A stretch of 64,000 bases of DNA from Bacillota bacterium (GTDB lineage: Bacteria > Bacillota > Clostridia > Saccharofermentanales > Saccharofermentanaceae). This document shows positions 8,577 through 18,065 of the stretch, piece after piece. The position numbers and the translations under genes were made by a program. The stretch is taken from assembly GCA_023397475.1 (NCBI GenBank), contig JAEWUD010000016.1:1-64000 (forward strand). The letters are read 5' to 3'. Position 1 is the first letter of the stretch; each line of letters begins with the position of its first letter. Under the pieces are notes generated by a model, which ran no database searches, was not told where the DNA came from, and saw only the letters and a program-made list of their open reading frames with translations.

Positions 8577-9661
8577 TGAAACGGTTTTCGATTCCTGTTT
8601 TTGTCGGCGAAGTTCAACTTGGGGGCAGCGCTCCGATTGTCGTACAATCGATGAACAATACAGATACACGAGATGTAGCCGCGACTCTCCGACAGATTCA
8701 TGATCTGGCGGAATGCGGATGCGAGATTACACGTGTTGCGATCCCGGATCGTGAGGCGGCTCTGGCTCTTGCCGATATCACAAAAGGGTCGCCGATTCCC
8801 GTGGTTGCGGACATTCATTTCGATTATCGTCTCGCCTTACTCGCGATGGAGAACGGCGCGGCGAAGATCCGTATCAATCCGGGTAATCTTGGCGGCAGAG
8901 GCCGCATTGCCGCGGTTGCGAAAATGGCCGCGGAACGGAAGATTCCGATTCGCGTCGGCGTGAATTCGGGCTCGATTTCCAAGGAAATCCTCTCCCAATA
9001 CGGCGGAGTCAATCGCGAGTCCATGGCACAGAGCGCGATTATGGCTGTTGAGGCCCTGGAGGCTGAGGAATTCTACAATACGGTAATCAGTATCAAATCC
9101 TCAGATCCGCTGTTGACTATTGAGAGTTACAAGTTATTGGCTGAACATACGAAGTATCCGCTTCACGTCGGCGTTACAGAATCGGGAACAGCGTTTGAAG
9201 GTGCAATACGATCGGCCGTCGGGATTGGTACACTTCTTTACGAAGGCATCGGTGACACCATTCGTGTCTCTCTCACCAGCGATCCCGTTGAAGAGGTCAG
9301 AGCCGCATATGCGATTCTTAAGGCACTTTCTTTGCGCAAACGAGGAATTCGTTTGATTTCCTGTCCGACCTGTGGGCGCACGAAGGTCCCTCTCATCGAT
9401 CTTGCGGCCAGAGTTGAGAATGAAGTTAAGAATCTTCCCTATGATCTCAAGATCGCCATCATGGGATGTGCCGTGAACGGCCCCGGAGAGGCGAGGGAAG
9501 CGGACATTGGCATAGCGGGAGGCGATAATGAGTTTCTTCTTTTCATGAAAGGTGAACCGATTCGCAAGATTCCCGCAGAAACCGCACTCGATGAGCTCAT
9601 GCGAGAAATTCACATTCTCGGGAAGAGTAAACAGATATCAGGAGATAATATAACGACATGA
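8576..9661 (+). CDS. ispG: 4-hydroxy-3-methylbut-2-enyl diphosphate synthase
   Basis: Iron-sulfur enzyme of the MEP pathway that converts the cyclic diphosphate MEcPP to HMBPP. The 361-residue protein is of the short bacterial type. The [4Fe-4S] ligands are visible as SCPTCGRTK and MGCAVNGPGEA. The N-terminal PIVVQSMNNTDTRD is also typical. It overlaps rseP by one base and polC by four (ATGA). Confidence 0.97.
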   Translation: MKRFSIPVFVGEVQLGGSAPIVVQSMNNTDTRDVAATLRQIHDLAECGCEITRVAIPDREAALALADITKGSPIPVVADIHFDYRLALLAMENGAAKIRINPGNLGGRGRIAAVAKMAAERKIPIRVGVNSGSISKEILSQYGGVNRESMAQSAIMAVEALEAEEFYNTVISIKSSDPLLTIESYKLLAEHTKYPLHVGVTESGTAFEGAIRSAVGIGTLLYEGIGDTIRVSLTSDPVEEVRAAYAILKALSLRKRGIRLISCPTCGRTKVPLIDLAARVENEVKNLPYDLKIAIMGCAVNGPGEAREADIGIAGGDNEFLLFMKGEPIRKIPAETALDELMREIHILGKSKQISGDNITT

Positions 9662-12600
9662 CAAGCCTCATTCATATGATCCAGACCATAACCGACGATG
9701 ACAGAGCGATTCGACTTGCCGACCGTATTCACGCGAAGGTTACAGGCCTCCGCGTCGCGAAAAACGGCGGCGGCATTGAGATACTTCTTACACTCACCGG
9801 AGAGATTCCGGACGGACGGGACCTCATCGAACTCGAAAATATGCTGCGTTCTTCTCTGAAAGTCACACATGTTCGTTTCTTTCTTTCCGGAGATTTTCAT
9901 ACATATTCCGATACGTCCTTTTTATTGCCTCTTCTGCCATGGATGCTATCCGCGCTTCGCCGGGAGAATCCGATGTATTCCCCGTTGATTACTTATACCC
10001 GATTTACCCATGCGCCGACTTGCGTCATCGGAAAACTTGCCGACTCCTTCGATCCTGATCTGGAGCGTTTGTTTGCGGAGAGCTTTGCGGGTTTTGTTCA
10101 GAAGTATCTCAACATCCGCTGTGATTTTACTTTCGAACGCGACAAGAAGGAAAATGCTGTTTCACTCTCCAGCCTTGCCCGAGAGCACGATGAACGGCTT
10201 CGCAGAGAAGCCGCGACCGTTCTGTCGCAGGTCGACCAGGAGCAAGGGGACACGGGCAATGATACTATCCATACCGGTTCTTCTGCCGTTCGCGGAGGAA
10301 CAAAACCCGCCGCGGGGAGAAGCGGGAACGAGAGGAAACCGGGCGAGAAGGCGAATCAGACAACATCTCCCCAAAGAAGTGAGAGTCTCAATTCCCCGCC
10401 TCCGCCGCCCGAACCGGTATCAACCGATTCCTGGGCTTTTCGAGCAAAGGCAGTTGCGAAAGAGAATAAGACAACATTTACGCGTCAACCGAAGGCCGAA
10501 GGTATTTTGTGGGGCAAGGTGAATCCGACGACTCCGTTCGTCAAAATTTCCGAGATGAACGCGAACACCGGCACGGCCAGGTTTGATGGTTTTGTCGAGA
10601 TTGCGGAATTTAATCTGACGAAGTCGGGAAGTAAGGTTCGCGTGAATTTCTACGTCACCGACGATTCGGGATGTGTTGCCTGCGTGTATTTCATGGCGCC
10701 GGAAGATGCGGATGCCTTTGAAGCGCGTTTCAAGAAGGGCGGATATGCCAGATTCCAGGCCAACGTCTATTTTGACGACCGTTACTCGAAGGACCTTCAG
10801 GCATCTGTAGAAGGTGTTATGGAGGCTCTGGCACCGCCAAAACGTATGGATAACGCGCCGGTCAAACGTGTTGAATTGCATTGTCACACCAAGATGAGCG
10901 AGAAGGACGCCGTCATGGAGGTCTCCCATCTTCTCGCGGAGGCCTGCCGCTTTGGTCACCCCGCCTGTGCCATTACCGATCACGGTGTTGTTCAGAGTTT
11001 CCCGGATGCCGCGGTCATGTACAAGAAGTTGAACGAGAAGCGGTCCGGTGATCCCTTCAAGGTGATCTACGGTATGGAAGGTTATCTTGTGGATGACGGT
11101 CCCTGTGTCGCATATCACGCCGACGAAGAAACGGATTTCTCGGAAGGATTTGTCGCGGTTGACGTAGAGACGACCGGGCTCGATTCTTCTGCGGACTCTC
11201 TGATTGAGATCGGTGCGGTACGTTTCATAAGAAATTCCGATGATCGATTTGTCGTCGGAGAGACGTTTCATACCTTTGTCTCACCGGGGAAACCGATTCC
11301 TGCAACAACGGTAGAATTAACCGGTATCACGGACACGGATGTGGCGGATGCGCCTGCACCGTACGACGCTGTCAGCTTGCTTTCCGATTTTATCGGTACA
11401 AGACCGGTCTGCGGACACAATGTATTATTCGATCTCGCTTTCTTACGGCAAGCCGGCTTCGATATCGATATAGAGAAACACGAAAGATACCGGGTGAAGT
11501 TCAATCCAGTCGCGATCGATACCCTAGCGATCGCGCGCCATATGTATCCCCAAATTGCGGAGAAGAAGCTCTCGAGTGTTGCGACATTTTTTGGTGTTAC
11601 CATTGACCGCGCGCATCGCGCCGTATCAGATGCCATGGCTTGCGGCGAGATCCTCTCGTCCGTTCTTCACGAGCATCAGATCTTCCGGCCCGCCGAGCTG
11701 AACGAGAAGGCGGGGATGATCGACAAGACAGTAGTTGTGTCCAGAAAACAGAAGGTGTACCACATCATCTTTCTGGCCCAAAATGCACTGGGGCTCTATC
11801 ATCTGTATCGACTCGTATCGGAATCTCACACGGAGTATTTTCACATGCGGCCACGGATTCCGCGTTCAGAACTTCAGTATTTCTCGGCGGGTATAATTAT
11901 CGGAAGCGCCTGCGAACGAGGCGAAGTATTCTCGCACGTCATGAAGGTTTACCGCGACGCCCAGAAAGATATGGAGGCGGCGAAGGCTGCGCTTCTTTCT
12001 GACCGCGAGACGATTCTGACCTTCCGCATGTATGACTATCTCGAGATTCAACCGATCACGAACAATCGCTTCTTCCTTCGCGATCCGGACAGCGGTCTTA
12101 CGTCCGACGAGGATCTGATGAATCTGAATCGCCTGATCATCGCTCTCGGCGAACGGATGCGCCTCCCTGTCTGCGCGACCACCGACGCACATTTTTTCGA
12201 GAAATCCGAAGGTGAATACCGGAAATATATCCTCATGGACATGGAGTACAAGGATGCCGAATTCCAGAGCGATCTGTACTTTCGAACAACAGAGGAGATG
12301 CTTCTAGAATTCCGCTATCTCGGCGAGTCAACGGCTTACGAAGTTGTCGTCGAGAATACGCGAAAAATCTCGGATCGCATCGTTGCCGGAATTAAACCTT
12401 TCCCCGACGGTACGTATCCTCCGATCATCGAGACGGCACCGGACGATATTCGAAATCTGACCTGGGATGCTGCCCGAGAGATCTATGGATATCAAGGGGA
12501 GATCTGCGAGACGGTGAAGGCGCGCGTGGAGAAAGAGCTGGACTCGATTATCGGGAACGGTTTTGCCATCATGTACTATATCGCGTACCGACTCGTCAAG

Positions 12601-14307
12601 AAGTCCAACGAAGACGGGTATATTGTCGGATCAAGAGGATCGGTCGGTTCTTCGCTCGTCGCGACGTTCTGCGGCATATCCGAGGTGAATCCGTTGCCTC
12701 CGCATCATGTTTGTCCGTCCTGCCGATTCTCGATCTTCGAAGAATCCGGTGAGATTCACTCCGGCTATGACCTGCCCCGCCGCGACTGCCCGCAGTGCGG
12801 TACGACCATGCGAAGTGACGGACAGGACATTCCATTCGAGACATTTCTCGGGTTCTTCGGCGACAAGCAGCCGGATATTGATCTGAACTTCTCGAATGAA
12901 TATCAGTCGCGTGCTCACAAGTACGTCGCGGAGCTTTTCGGCGAGAGTCATACCTTCCGCGCGGGAACGATCGGTTGCTATGCCGACAAGAATGCGATCG
13001 CGGTAATCAACAAACTGCAGGCCGCATGCGCGATTCCTGCCAGCCGCGCGGAGCTTCGGCGAAAATCCCTTGGGCTTATCGGTGTCAAGCGCACGACGGG
13101 TCAGCACCCCGGAGGTATCGTCGTCGTCCCCAAAGAGATGGATGTCTATGAGTTTACACCGATTCAACATCCGGCCAACAAGTTGACCTGCGGCACGACA
13201 ACGACGCACTTTGACTTCAACGCGATGCACGACACGATCCTGAAGCTTGATATTCTCGGCCACTATGATCCAACGATGCTGCGTATGCTCAGCGACCTTA
13301 CGGGGGTCGACGTGCGACAGATTCCGATTCCCGATCCCAAGGTCATGTCCCTGTTTGTCACGACCGAGGCCTTAGGCTTTCCGCCGGAGGCGACGGACTC
13401 GAAATGCGGCACTCTCGGACTCTCCGAGATGGGAACCTTCATGGCGCGCGGAATGATCGCCGAGACGCGCCCGTCCTCCTTCTACGATCTCGTCCAGCTG
13501 ATGGGACTGTCGCACGGAACGGATGTCTGGAAGGGCAACGCGCAAGACCTGATTCAGAATAAAACCTGCACGCTCAACACGGTCATCGGTTGCCGAGACG
13601 GCATTATGACGCAGCTCATCTCGTGGGGGCTTCCCAATAAGGCGTCCTTTGACATCATGGAGAAGGTGAGAAAGGGCAAGGGCTTATCCGCGGAACACGA
13701 AGCGCTGATGCGCGAAAAGAATGTTCCGGACTGGTACATCGATTCGTGCAAGAAGATCAAATACATGTTCCCCAAAGCCCACGCCGCGGCCTATTCGATT
13801 TCCTCGCTTCGGATCGCGTGGTTCAAAGTCTACTATCCCGAGGAGTACTACTGCTCCTTCTTCACCGTTCGCGCGGCCGAAGAATTTAACGGAGATTATC
13901 TCTGCGCCGGCATTGATACGGTGAAGGCCAGACGACTGGAACTCTATGACAACTTCAACAACCGTAAGCCCAACGAGAAGTCCGAGTATTATCTGTGCGA
14001 ACTGGTTGAGGAAATGCATGCCAGAGGAATCGATTTTCTCCCGTACAGCATTGAAGAATCCGATGCGATCCGGTTCAAGAAAGTCGCGAAGGGCAAGATC
14101 CTTCCGCCCCTGGCCGCGATTCCGACAATCAGCCAGGCCATGGCCGAATCCATCGCCCGCGCCCGCGAGGAAGGCTTGTTCAAGACGCGTGACGAATTGT
14201 TGCGCCGAAGCGGAATCGGTCCGACCGCACTCGCGAAAATCGTATCAACCGGCTGCCTCAATCACCTGCCGGAGTCCTCACAAATCGATCTCTTTTCGCT
14301 GATGTGA
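9658..14307 (+). CDS. polC: DNA polymerase III, PolC-type alpha subunit with proofreading exonuclease
   Basis: Replicative polymerase of low-GC gram-positive bacteria. Domains in order: an N-terminal region (1-190), a Pro/Gly/charged linker (about 195-265), an OB fold (about 280-395), a PHP domain starting with VELHCHTKMSEKD (about 405), an inserted DEDDh exonuclease with VDVETTG (Asp502, Glu504), GHNVLFDLAFL and HRAVSDAMA, a zinc-binding CPSC...CPQC element (about 1018-1045), and the polymerase core with PDIDLNFS (Asp1073, Asp1075) and KLDILGHYDPT (Asp1198). At 1549 residues it is about 100 longer than the usual 1440, largely in the linker. It overlaps ispG by four bases. Confidence 0.98.
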   Translation: MTSLIHMIQTITDDDRAIRLADRIHAKVTGLRVAKNGGGIEILLTLTGEIPDGRDLIELENMLRSSLKVTHVRFFLSGDFHTYSDTSFLLPLLPWMLSALRRENPMYSPLITYTRFTHAPTCVIGKLADSFDPDLERLFAESFAGFVQKYLNIRCDFTFERDKKENAVSLSSLAREHDERLRREAATVLSQVDQEQGDTGNDTIHTGSSAVRGGTKPAAGRSGNERKPGEKANQTTSPQRSESLNSPPPPPEPVSTDSWAFRAKAVAKENKTTFTRQPKAEGILWGKVNPTTPFVKISEMNANTGTARFDGFVEIAEFNLTKSGSKVRVNFYVTDDSGCVACVYFMAPEDADAFEARFKKGGYARFQANVYFDDRYSKDLQASVEGVMEALAPPKRMDNAPVKRVELHCHTKMSEKDAVMEVSHLLAEACRFGHPACAITDHGVVQSFPDAAVMYKKLNEKRSGDPFKVIYGMEGYLVDDGPCVAYHADEETDFSEGFVAVDVETTGLDSSADSLIEIGAVRFIRNSDDRFVVGETFHTFVSPGKPIPATTVELTGITDTDVADAPAPYDAVSLLSDFIGTRPVCGHNVLFDLAFLRQAGFDIDIEKHERYRVKFNPVAIDTLAIARHMYPQIAEKKLSSVATFFGVTIDRAHRAVSDAMACGEILSSVLHEHQIFRPAELNEKAGMIDKTVVVSRKQKVYHIIFLAQNALGLYHLYRLVSESHTEYFHMRPRIPRSELQYFSAGIIIGSACERGEVFSHVMKVYRDAQKDMEAAKAALLSDRETILTFRMYDYLEIQPITNNRFFLRDPDSGLTSDEDLMNLNRLIIALGERMRLPVCATTDAHFFEKSEGEYRKYILMDMEYKDAEFQSDLYFRTTEEMLLEFRYLGESTAYEVVVENTRKISDRIVAGIKPFPDGTYPPIIETAPDDIRNLTWDAAREIYGYQGEICETVKARVEKELDSIIGNGFAIMYYIAYRLVKKSNEDGYIVGSRGSVGSSLVATFCGISEVNPLPPHHVCPSCRFSIFEESGEIHSGYDLPRRDCPQCGTTMRSDGQDIPFETFLGFFGDKQPDIDLNFSNEYQSRAHKYVAELFGESHTFRAGTIGCYADKNAIAVINKLQAACAIPASRAELRRKSLGLIGVKRTTGQHPGGIVVVPKEMDVYEFTPIQHPANKLTCGTTTTHFDFNAMHDTILKLDILGHYDPTMLRMLSDLTGVDVRQIPIPDPKVMSLFVTTEALGFPPEATDSKCGTLGLSEMGTFMARGMIAETRPSSFYDLVQLMGLSHGTDVWKGNAQDLIQNKTCTLNTVIGCRDGIMTQLISWGLPNKASFDIMEKVRKGKGLSAEHEALMREKNVPDWYIDSCKKIKYMFPKAHAAAYSISSLRIAWFKVYYPEEYYCSFFTVRAAEEFNGDYLCAGIDTVKARRLELYDNFNNRKPNEKSEYYLCELVEEMHARGIDFLPYSIEESDAIRFKKVAKGKILPPLAAIPTISQAMAESIARAREEGLFKTRDELLRRSGIGPTALAKIVSTGCLNHLPESSQIDLFSLM

Positions 14308-14347
14308 TGAATGCAATACCGACATCCCTGTCGAAAGGAGTTGCGCC

Positions 14348-16582
14348 ATGCAAGCCCGAGTTGTCCTCCGCGACAGTGTCCGAGCAACAGATAAGATATT
14401 TGATTATCGGATTCCTTCGCATCTTGAGGGTGTAATCGCGGCGGGACATTTTGTCGAGGTGCCTTTCGGAGCGGGAAACCGTATCGAGATTGCTCTTGTT
14501 CTTGAGGTTACGGAAGACTTTCCGACAGAATTTACCATCAAGGAAATACGATCGATAAAAGACCCCGAGATTGTGATGAACCCGGATCAGATCGCACTGT
14601 TGCCGTATGTGCGATCGAGATATACCTGTACATATGGAGACGCCGTACGGCTGATGGTTCCCTCCGTTGTGACAACACGTTGTGAACGCGTTCAGAATGC
14701 CGTCGACATTGTCGATCGTGATCTGGTCATCGCTCTCCTCGAAGAGGATGAGATTCAGAGCCTGCAACAGCTTCGCGTGTTGGAATATTTGGTTTCCTAC
14801 GGCGCGACCCCGGTCACGGAACTGATGATTGCCCTCTCCGTCTCCAGAAGTCCGATCGATACGCTGCGGAAGAGAGGACTCCTGTACAACCTGAAGATGG
14901 CCTGCCGAGTGGACAAAGAAAGTGATGAGTCTATCGCGCAAGTTGCGCCAACGGATCCGCACCCGCCGTCGGACGCGCAGAAAACGGCGATCGAGAAGAT
15001 TCTCGACCCGCAGGCTAAACGGGAATTTCTTCTGTTCGGCGTGACGGGAAGCGGGAAGACAGAGGTTTACCTGCAGTGTGCTTCGAAGGTTCTGGAAGAC
15101 GGAGGAAGCGTGCTCTTTCTCGTCCCGGAAATTTCCCTGACGCCGCAGATGGTGAACTGGATCCGCAGTCGGTTCCCGGGGATGACGGCGGTCTTGCATT
15201 CCCGGCTGACTCCCAGAGAACGATATGAACAATGGGATGCGATTCGTAAGGGCAAAGCGAGAATTGTCGTCGGGGCGCGCTCGGCGGTATTCGCGCCTCT
15301 TCAGAATCTGCGGCTTATTCTGATTGATGAGGAACAGGATTCTTCCTACAAATCCGAGACGCATCCGCGCTACCACGCCAAAGACATCGCCCGTCGCAGG
15401 GCGAATCTCACCGGCGCCGCATTGGTCCTGGGATCCGCAACTCCGTCCATTGAATCTTACTATGCCGCCATAAACGGTTACAGTAACCTGTTAACCCTTC
15501 CGGAGCGTATCGCGGATCAGGGTCTTCCCACGACGGAGATGATCGATATGAGGGAGGAGTTGCGGCACAAGAACCGTTCCGTCATCAGCCGCCGCCTTCA
15601 TGATGCAATAACGACCGCTCTCGATAAGGACGAGCAGGTAATACTTTTCCTGAATAAGCGGGGTTACGCGAGCATGTTGCTGTGCAGGGCGTGCGGAGAA
15701 TCCTTCATGTGTCCTCACTGCTCGGTCGCGATGACGGTACATACCTCGAAACGTTCGCAGAGATCGACGTTGATTTGCCATTATTGCGGACGTGTCGATA
15801 AGGTTCCCGAGGCCTGCCCCGCCTGCGGCAGCAAGGTCCACGGGAAGTTTGGTCTTGGCACGGAACAACTTGAGGAATGGATCCGCAAAGAATTTCCCGG
15901 AAGCAATGTCATTCGAATGGATCAGGACACAACGGTCGGACGTGACGCCCATGAGCGGATTCTTACGGAATTTCGCGAGAAGAGGGCCTCAATTCTCGTC
16001 GGTACACAAATGATTGCGAAAGGCCACGATTTTCCGGATGTCACCGTCGTCGGCATCATCGCGGCGGATCTCCTTCTGCGTACGGCAGATTATCGGGCGT
16101 CGGAGCGCACCTTCCAACTGGTGACGCAGGCAGCCGGTCGGGCGGGCAGGGGAGATAAGGCCGGAAGAGTCTTTATCCAGACCTATCAACCGGAGGATGA
16201 CACACTTCTTTTCGCGGCAAAACAAGACTACGAGGCTTTTTTTGAGAATGAGATTATTTACCGCCAGCGCCTCGGTTACCCGCCCTTCCTTGCGATCGGC
16301 AGCGTACTTATCTCGCATGTGGATGAGAAGACTGCGATGGCGGCCGCCAGAAAGTTAAAGAGTAATCTCGCGGACAGCTTGCGTGAAGAATCCATGCCGC
16401 AAGGGGTTGAGATTTACGGACCTTCACCGGCCGGACTTTATCGGGTGAAGGATCGATACCGTTACGTGATAAATATCAAAGCGAGAAGAAAGTCGGATTT
16501 GGCGCTTCTTTTCGCGAAAATATCGGACAGCCCGCCGGAAAACGACGTGCGTATCGGGATGGATATTGATCCAATATGGTAA
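14348..16582 (+). CDS. priA: Primosomal protein N' (replication restart helicase)
   Basis: DEXH helicase that reloads the replisome at stalled forks. The 744 residues match the family. Motifs are FGVTGSGKTEVYL (Walker A), LILIDEEQDSSYK (DEEQ box), a zinc-binding region with eight cysteines (CRACGESFMCPHC, then CHYCGR and CPACGS), and the helicase motif VTQAAGRAGRGDKAG. A CXXC-rich strand exchange region and a C-terminal domain ending in DIDP are as expected. GAAAGGAG precedes the ATG. It is 40 bases after polC. A 372-residue minus-strand ORF over its 5' half is a shadow. Confidence 0.97.
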   Translation: MQARVVLRDSVRATDKIFDYRIPSHLEGVIAAGHFVEVPFGAGNRIEIALVLEVTEDFPTEFTIKEIRSIKDPEIVMNPDQIALLPYVRSRYTCTYGDAVRLMVPSVVTTRCERVQNAVDIVDRDLVIALLEEDEIQSLQQLRVLEYLVSYGATPVTELMIALSVSRSPIDTLRKRGLLYNLKMACRVDKESDESIAQVAPTDPHPPSDAQKTAIEKILDPQAKREFLLFGVTGSGKTEVYLQCASKVLEDGGSVLFLVPEISLTPQMVNWIRSRFPGMTAVLHSRLTPRERYEQWDAIRKGKARIVVGARSAVFAPLQNLRLILIDEEQDSSYKSETHPRYHAKDIARRRANLTGAALVLGSATPSIESYYAAINGYSNLLTLPERIADQGLPTTEMIDMREELRHKNRSVISRRLHDAITTALDKDEQVILFLNKRGYASMLLCRACGESFMCPHCSVAMTVHTSKRSQRSTLICHYCGRVDKVPEACPACGSKVHGKFGLGTEQLEEWIRKEFPGSNVIRMDQDTTVGRDAHERILTEFREKRASILVGTQMIAKGHDFPDVTVVGIIAADLLLRTADYRASERTFQLVTQAAGRAGRGDKAGRVFIQTYQPEDDTLLFAAKQDYEAFFENEIIYRQRLGYPPFLAIGSVLISHVDEKTAMAAARKLKSNLADSLREESMPQGVEIYGPSPAGLYRVKDRYRYVINIKARRKSDLALLFAKISDSPPENDVRIGMDIDPIW

Positions 16583-16585
16583 AAT
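16577..16585 (+). promoter_or_regulatory. Putative extended -10 promoter before def cluster
   Basis: TGG followed by TAAAAT (16580-16585) overlaps the priA stop codon, about 45 bases before def. No clear -35 was found. Confidence 0.35.
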
Positions 16586-16629
16586 AAACCGTAGAAGGAA
16601 GATAAATACTCAAAAACACGGAGGCTTAC

Positions 16630-17094
16630 ATGGCATTACGAGAAATTGTTACGGTCGGAGATCCCATATTGCGCAAGGTATCACGGCCGGTTACGGAAAT
16701 AAATGACAAGATTCGCACACTGCTTGACGATATGGCGGAGACGATGCGATTTGAGAATCGCGGCGTCGGTCTTGCGGCCGTACAGGTCGGGATTCTGCGC
16801 CGGATCTTCGTTTGTGATATCGGCGACGAATCGGGTTTGCTCGAATTTATCAATCCTGAGATCATCCGGAAGAGCGGGTCGGTGAAATCGACCGAAGGTT
16901 GCCTTTCGGTGCCCAACCGCTCCGGGACGGTCGACCGTCCCGAAGAAATCACGATTCGCGCTCTCGACCGTTACGGCAAAGAGTTCGAGCTTCAAGCAAC
17001 AGGATTTTTGGCCGTATGTATCTGCCACGAGTACGATCATCTCGAAGGCATTCTGTTTATCGATAAGCTGACAGGAGATGAGAGTAACGATTGA
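16630..17094 (+). CDS. def: Peptide deformylase
   Basis: Removes the formyl group from nascent protein N-termini. The three metal-site motifs are complete: GVGLAAVQVG, EGCLSVP (Cys ligand) and CHEYDHLEG (HExxH). The 154 residues fit the short type I form. It is coupled to fmt by a four-base overlap (ATGA type). This pairs removal of the formyl group with its addition, a very common gene pair. Confidence 0.97.
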   Translation: MALREIVTVGDPILRKVSRPVTEINDKIRTLLDDMAETMRFENRGVGLAAVQVGILRRIFVCDIGDESGLLEFINPEIIRKSGSVKSTEGCLSVPNRSGTVDRPEEITIRALDRYGKEFELQATGFLAVCICHEYDHLEGILFIDKLTGDESND

Positions 17095-18065
17095 ATACGC
17101 GTATTGTTTTTATGGGTACGCCCGAATTTGCTGCGACGGTACTCGTCCGCCTGCTTCTCGAACCCTATGACATCGTCGCCGTCGTATGCCAACCGGACAA
17201 ACCCACGGGAAGGCATATGAAGTTGACGCCGCCGCCGGTGAAGACACTGGCAGAGTCGCGTGGCATTACGGTTCTGCAACCGGCGTCGTTGCGAACGTCG
17301 GAGTTTCTGGAAGAGATCAAGGATTGTAATCCCGATTTGATTATCACGGCGGCATACGGTAAGATTCTGCCGCAGACGGTATTGGATGTGCCGAAGCATG
17401 GGTGTATCAATGTTCACGCGTCACTTCTTCCCCGTCATCGCGGAGCCGCGCCGATTCAGTGGGCGATCCTCACGGGAGATGAGGAGACAGGAATTACGGT
17501 CATGAAGATGGACGCGGGTATGGATACCGGCGACATTCTGACGGTGGCGAGAACACCGGTCGGAGCGGATACTACGACCGCGGAGCTTACCGCAACCCTC
17601 GCTTCTCTCGGTGCCGCGTTACTTTGCGAGACGATTCCTTCGTATCTTGACGGACGGATAACGCCGGTTCGACAGAATGACGAGCTTGCGACATTTTCTC
17701 CCCCGATCCGTAAGGAGCAGGGACTCCTGGACTGGTCCGAGTCAGCGAAGAAGATTCATAATCGCATTCGTGCCCTATCAACATGGCCGGGAGCTTATAC
17801 CTTTATCAACGGATCTCGTATCAAGATTTTTACCTCTGCAATCGATCGTGACGGCTGTGCCCACCGAGCAGAATACGAGAAGACGTATGGGAAAGCCGCA
17901 CCCGGAACGATTATTTTCGCGACAAAGACCGAACTCTCCGTCGCGTGCGGCGACGGTTGTATTTCCCTGATATGTGTTCAGCCGGACTCTTCCAAGCGTT
18001 TGGATGTCTGTAACTGCGCTCATAATTATCGCGTCGGGCTTCGTTTCGGCGAAGGAGGCCTATGA
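17091..18065 (+). CDS. fmt: Methionyl-tRNA formyltransferase
   Basis: Transfers a formyl group from 10-formyl-THF to initiator Met-tRNA. Motifs are FMGTPEFAA at the N-terminus, HASLLPRHRGAAPIQWA (substrate loop and catalytic Asn/His region nearby), GITVMKMDAGMDTGDI, and a C-terminal OB-like tRNA-binding domain (about 205-324). The 324 residues are normal. The start ATTG region reads TTG at 17091, overlapping the def stop by four bases. It overlaps rsmB at its end. Confidence 0.96.
   Translation: MNTRIVFMGTPEFAATVLVRLLLEPYDIVAVVCQPDKPTGRHMKLTPPPVKTLAESRGITVLQPASLRTSEFLEEIKDCNPDLIITAAYGKILPQTVLDVPKHGCINVHASLLPRHRGAAPIQWAILTGDEETGITVMKMDAGMDTGDILTVARTPVGADTTTAELTATLASLGAALLCETIPSYLDGRITPVRQNDELATFSPPIRKEQGLLDWSESAKKIHNRIRALSTWPGAYTFINGSRIKIFTSAIDRDGCAHRAEYEKTYGKAAPGTIIFATKTELSVACGDGCISLICVQPDSSKRLDVCNCAHNYRVGLRFGEGGL

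Noticed and set aside
14258..15376. 372-residue minus-strand ORF over priA
   Set aside because: PriA motifs on the plus strand are complete.
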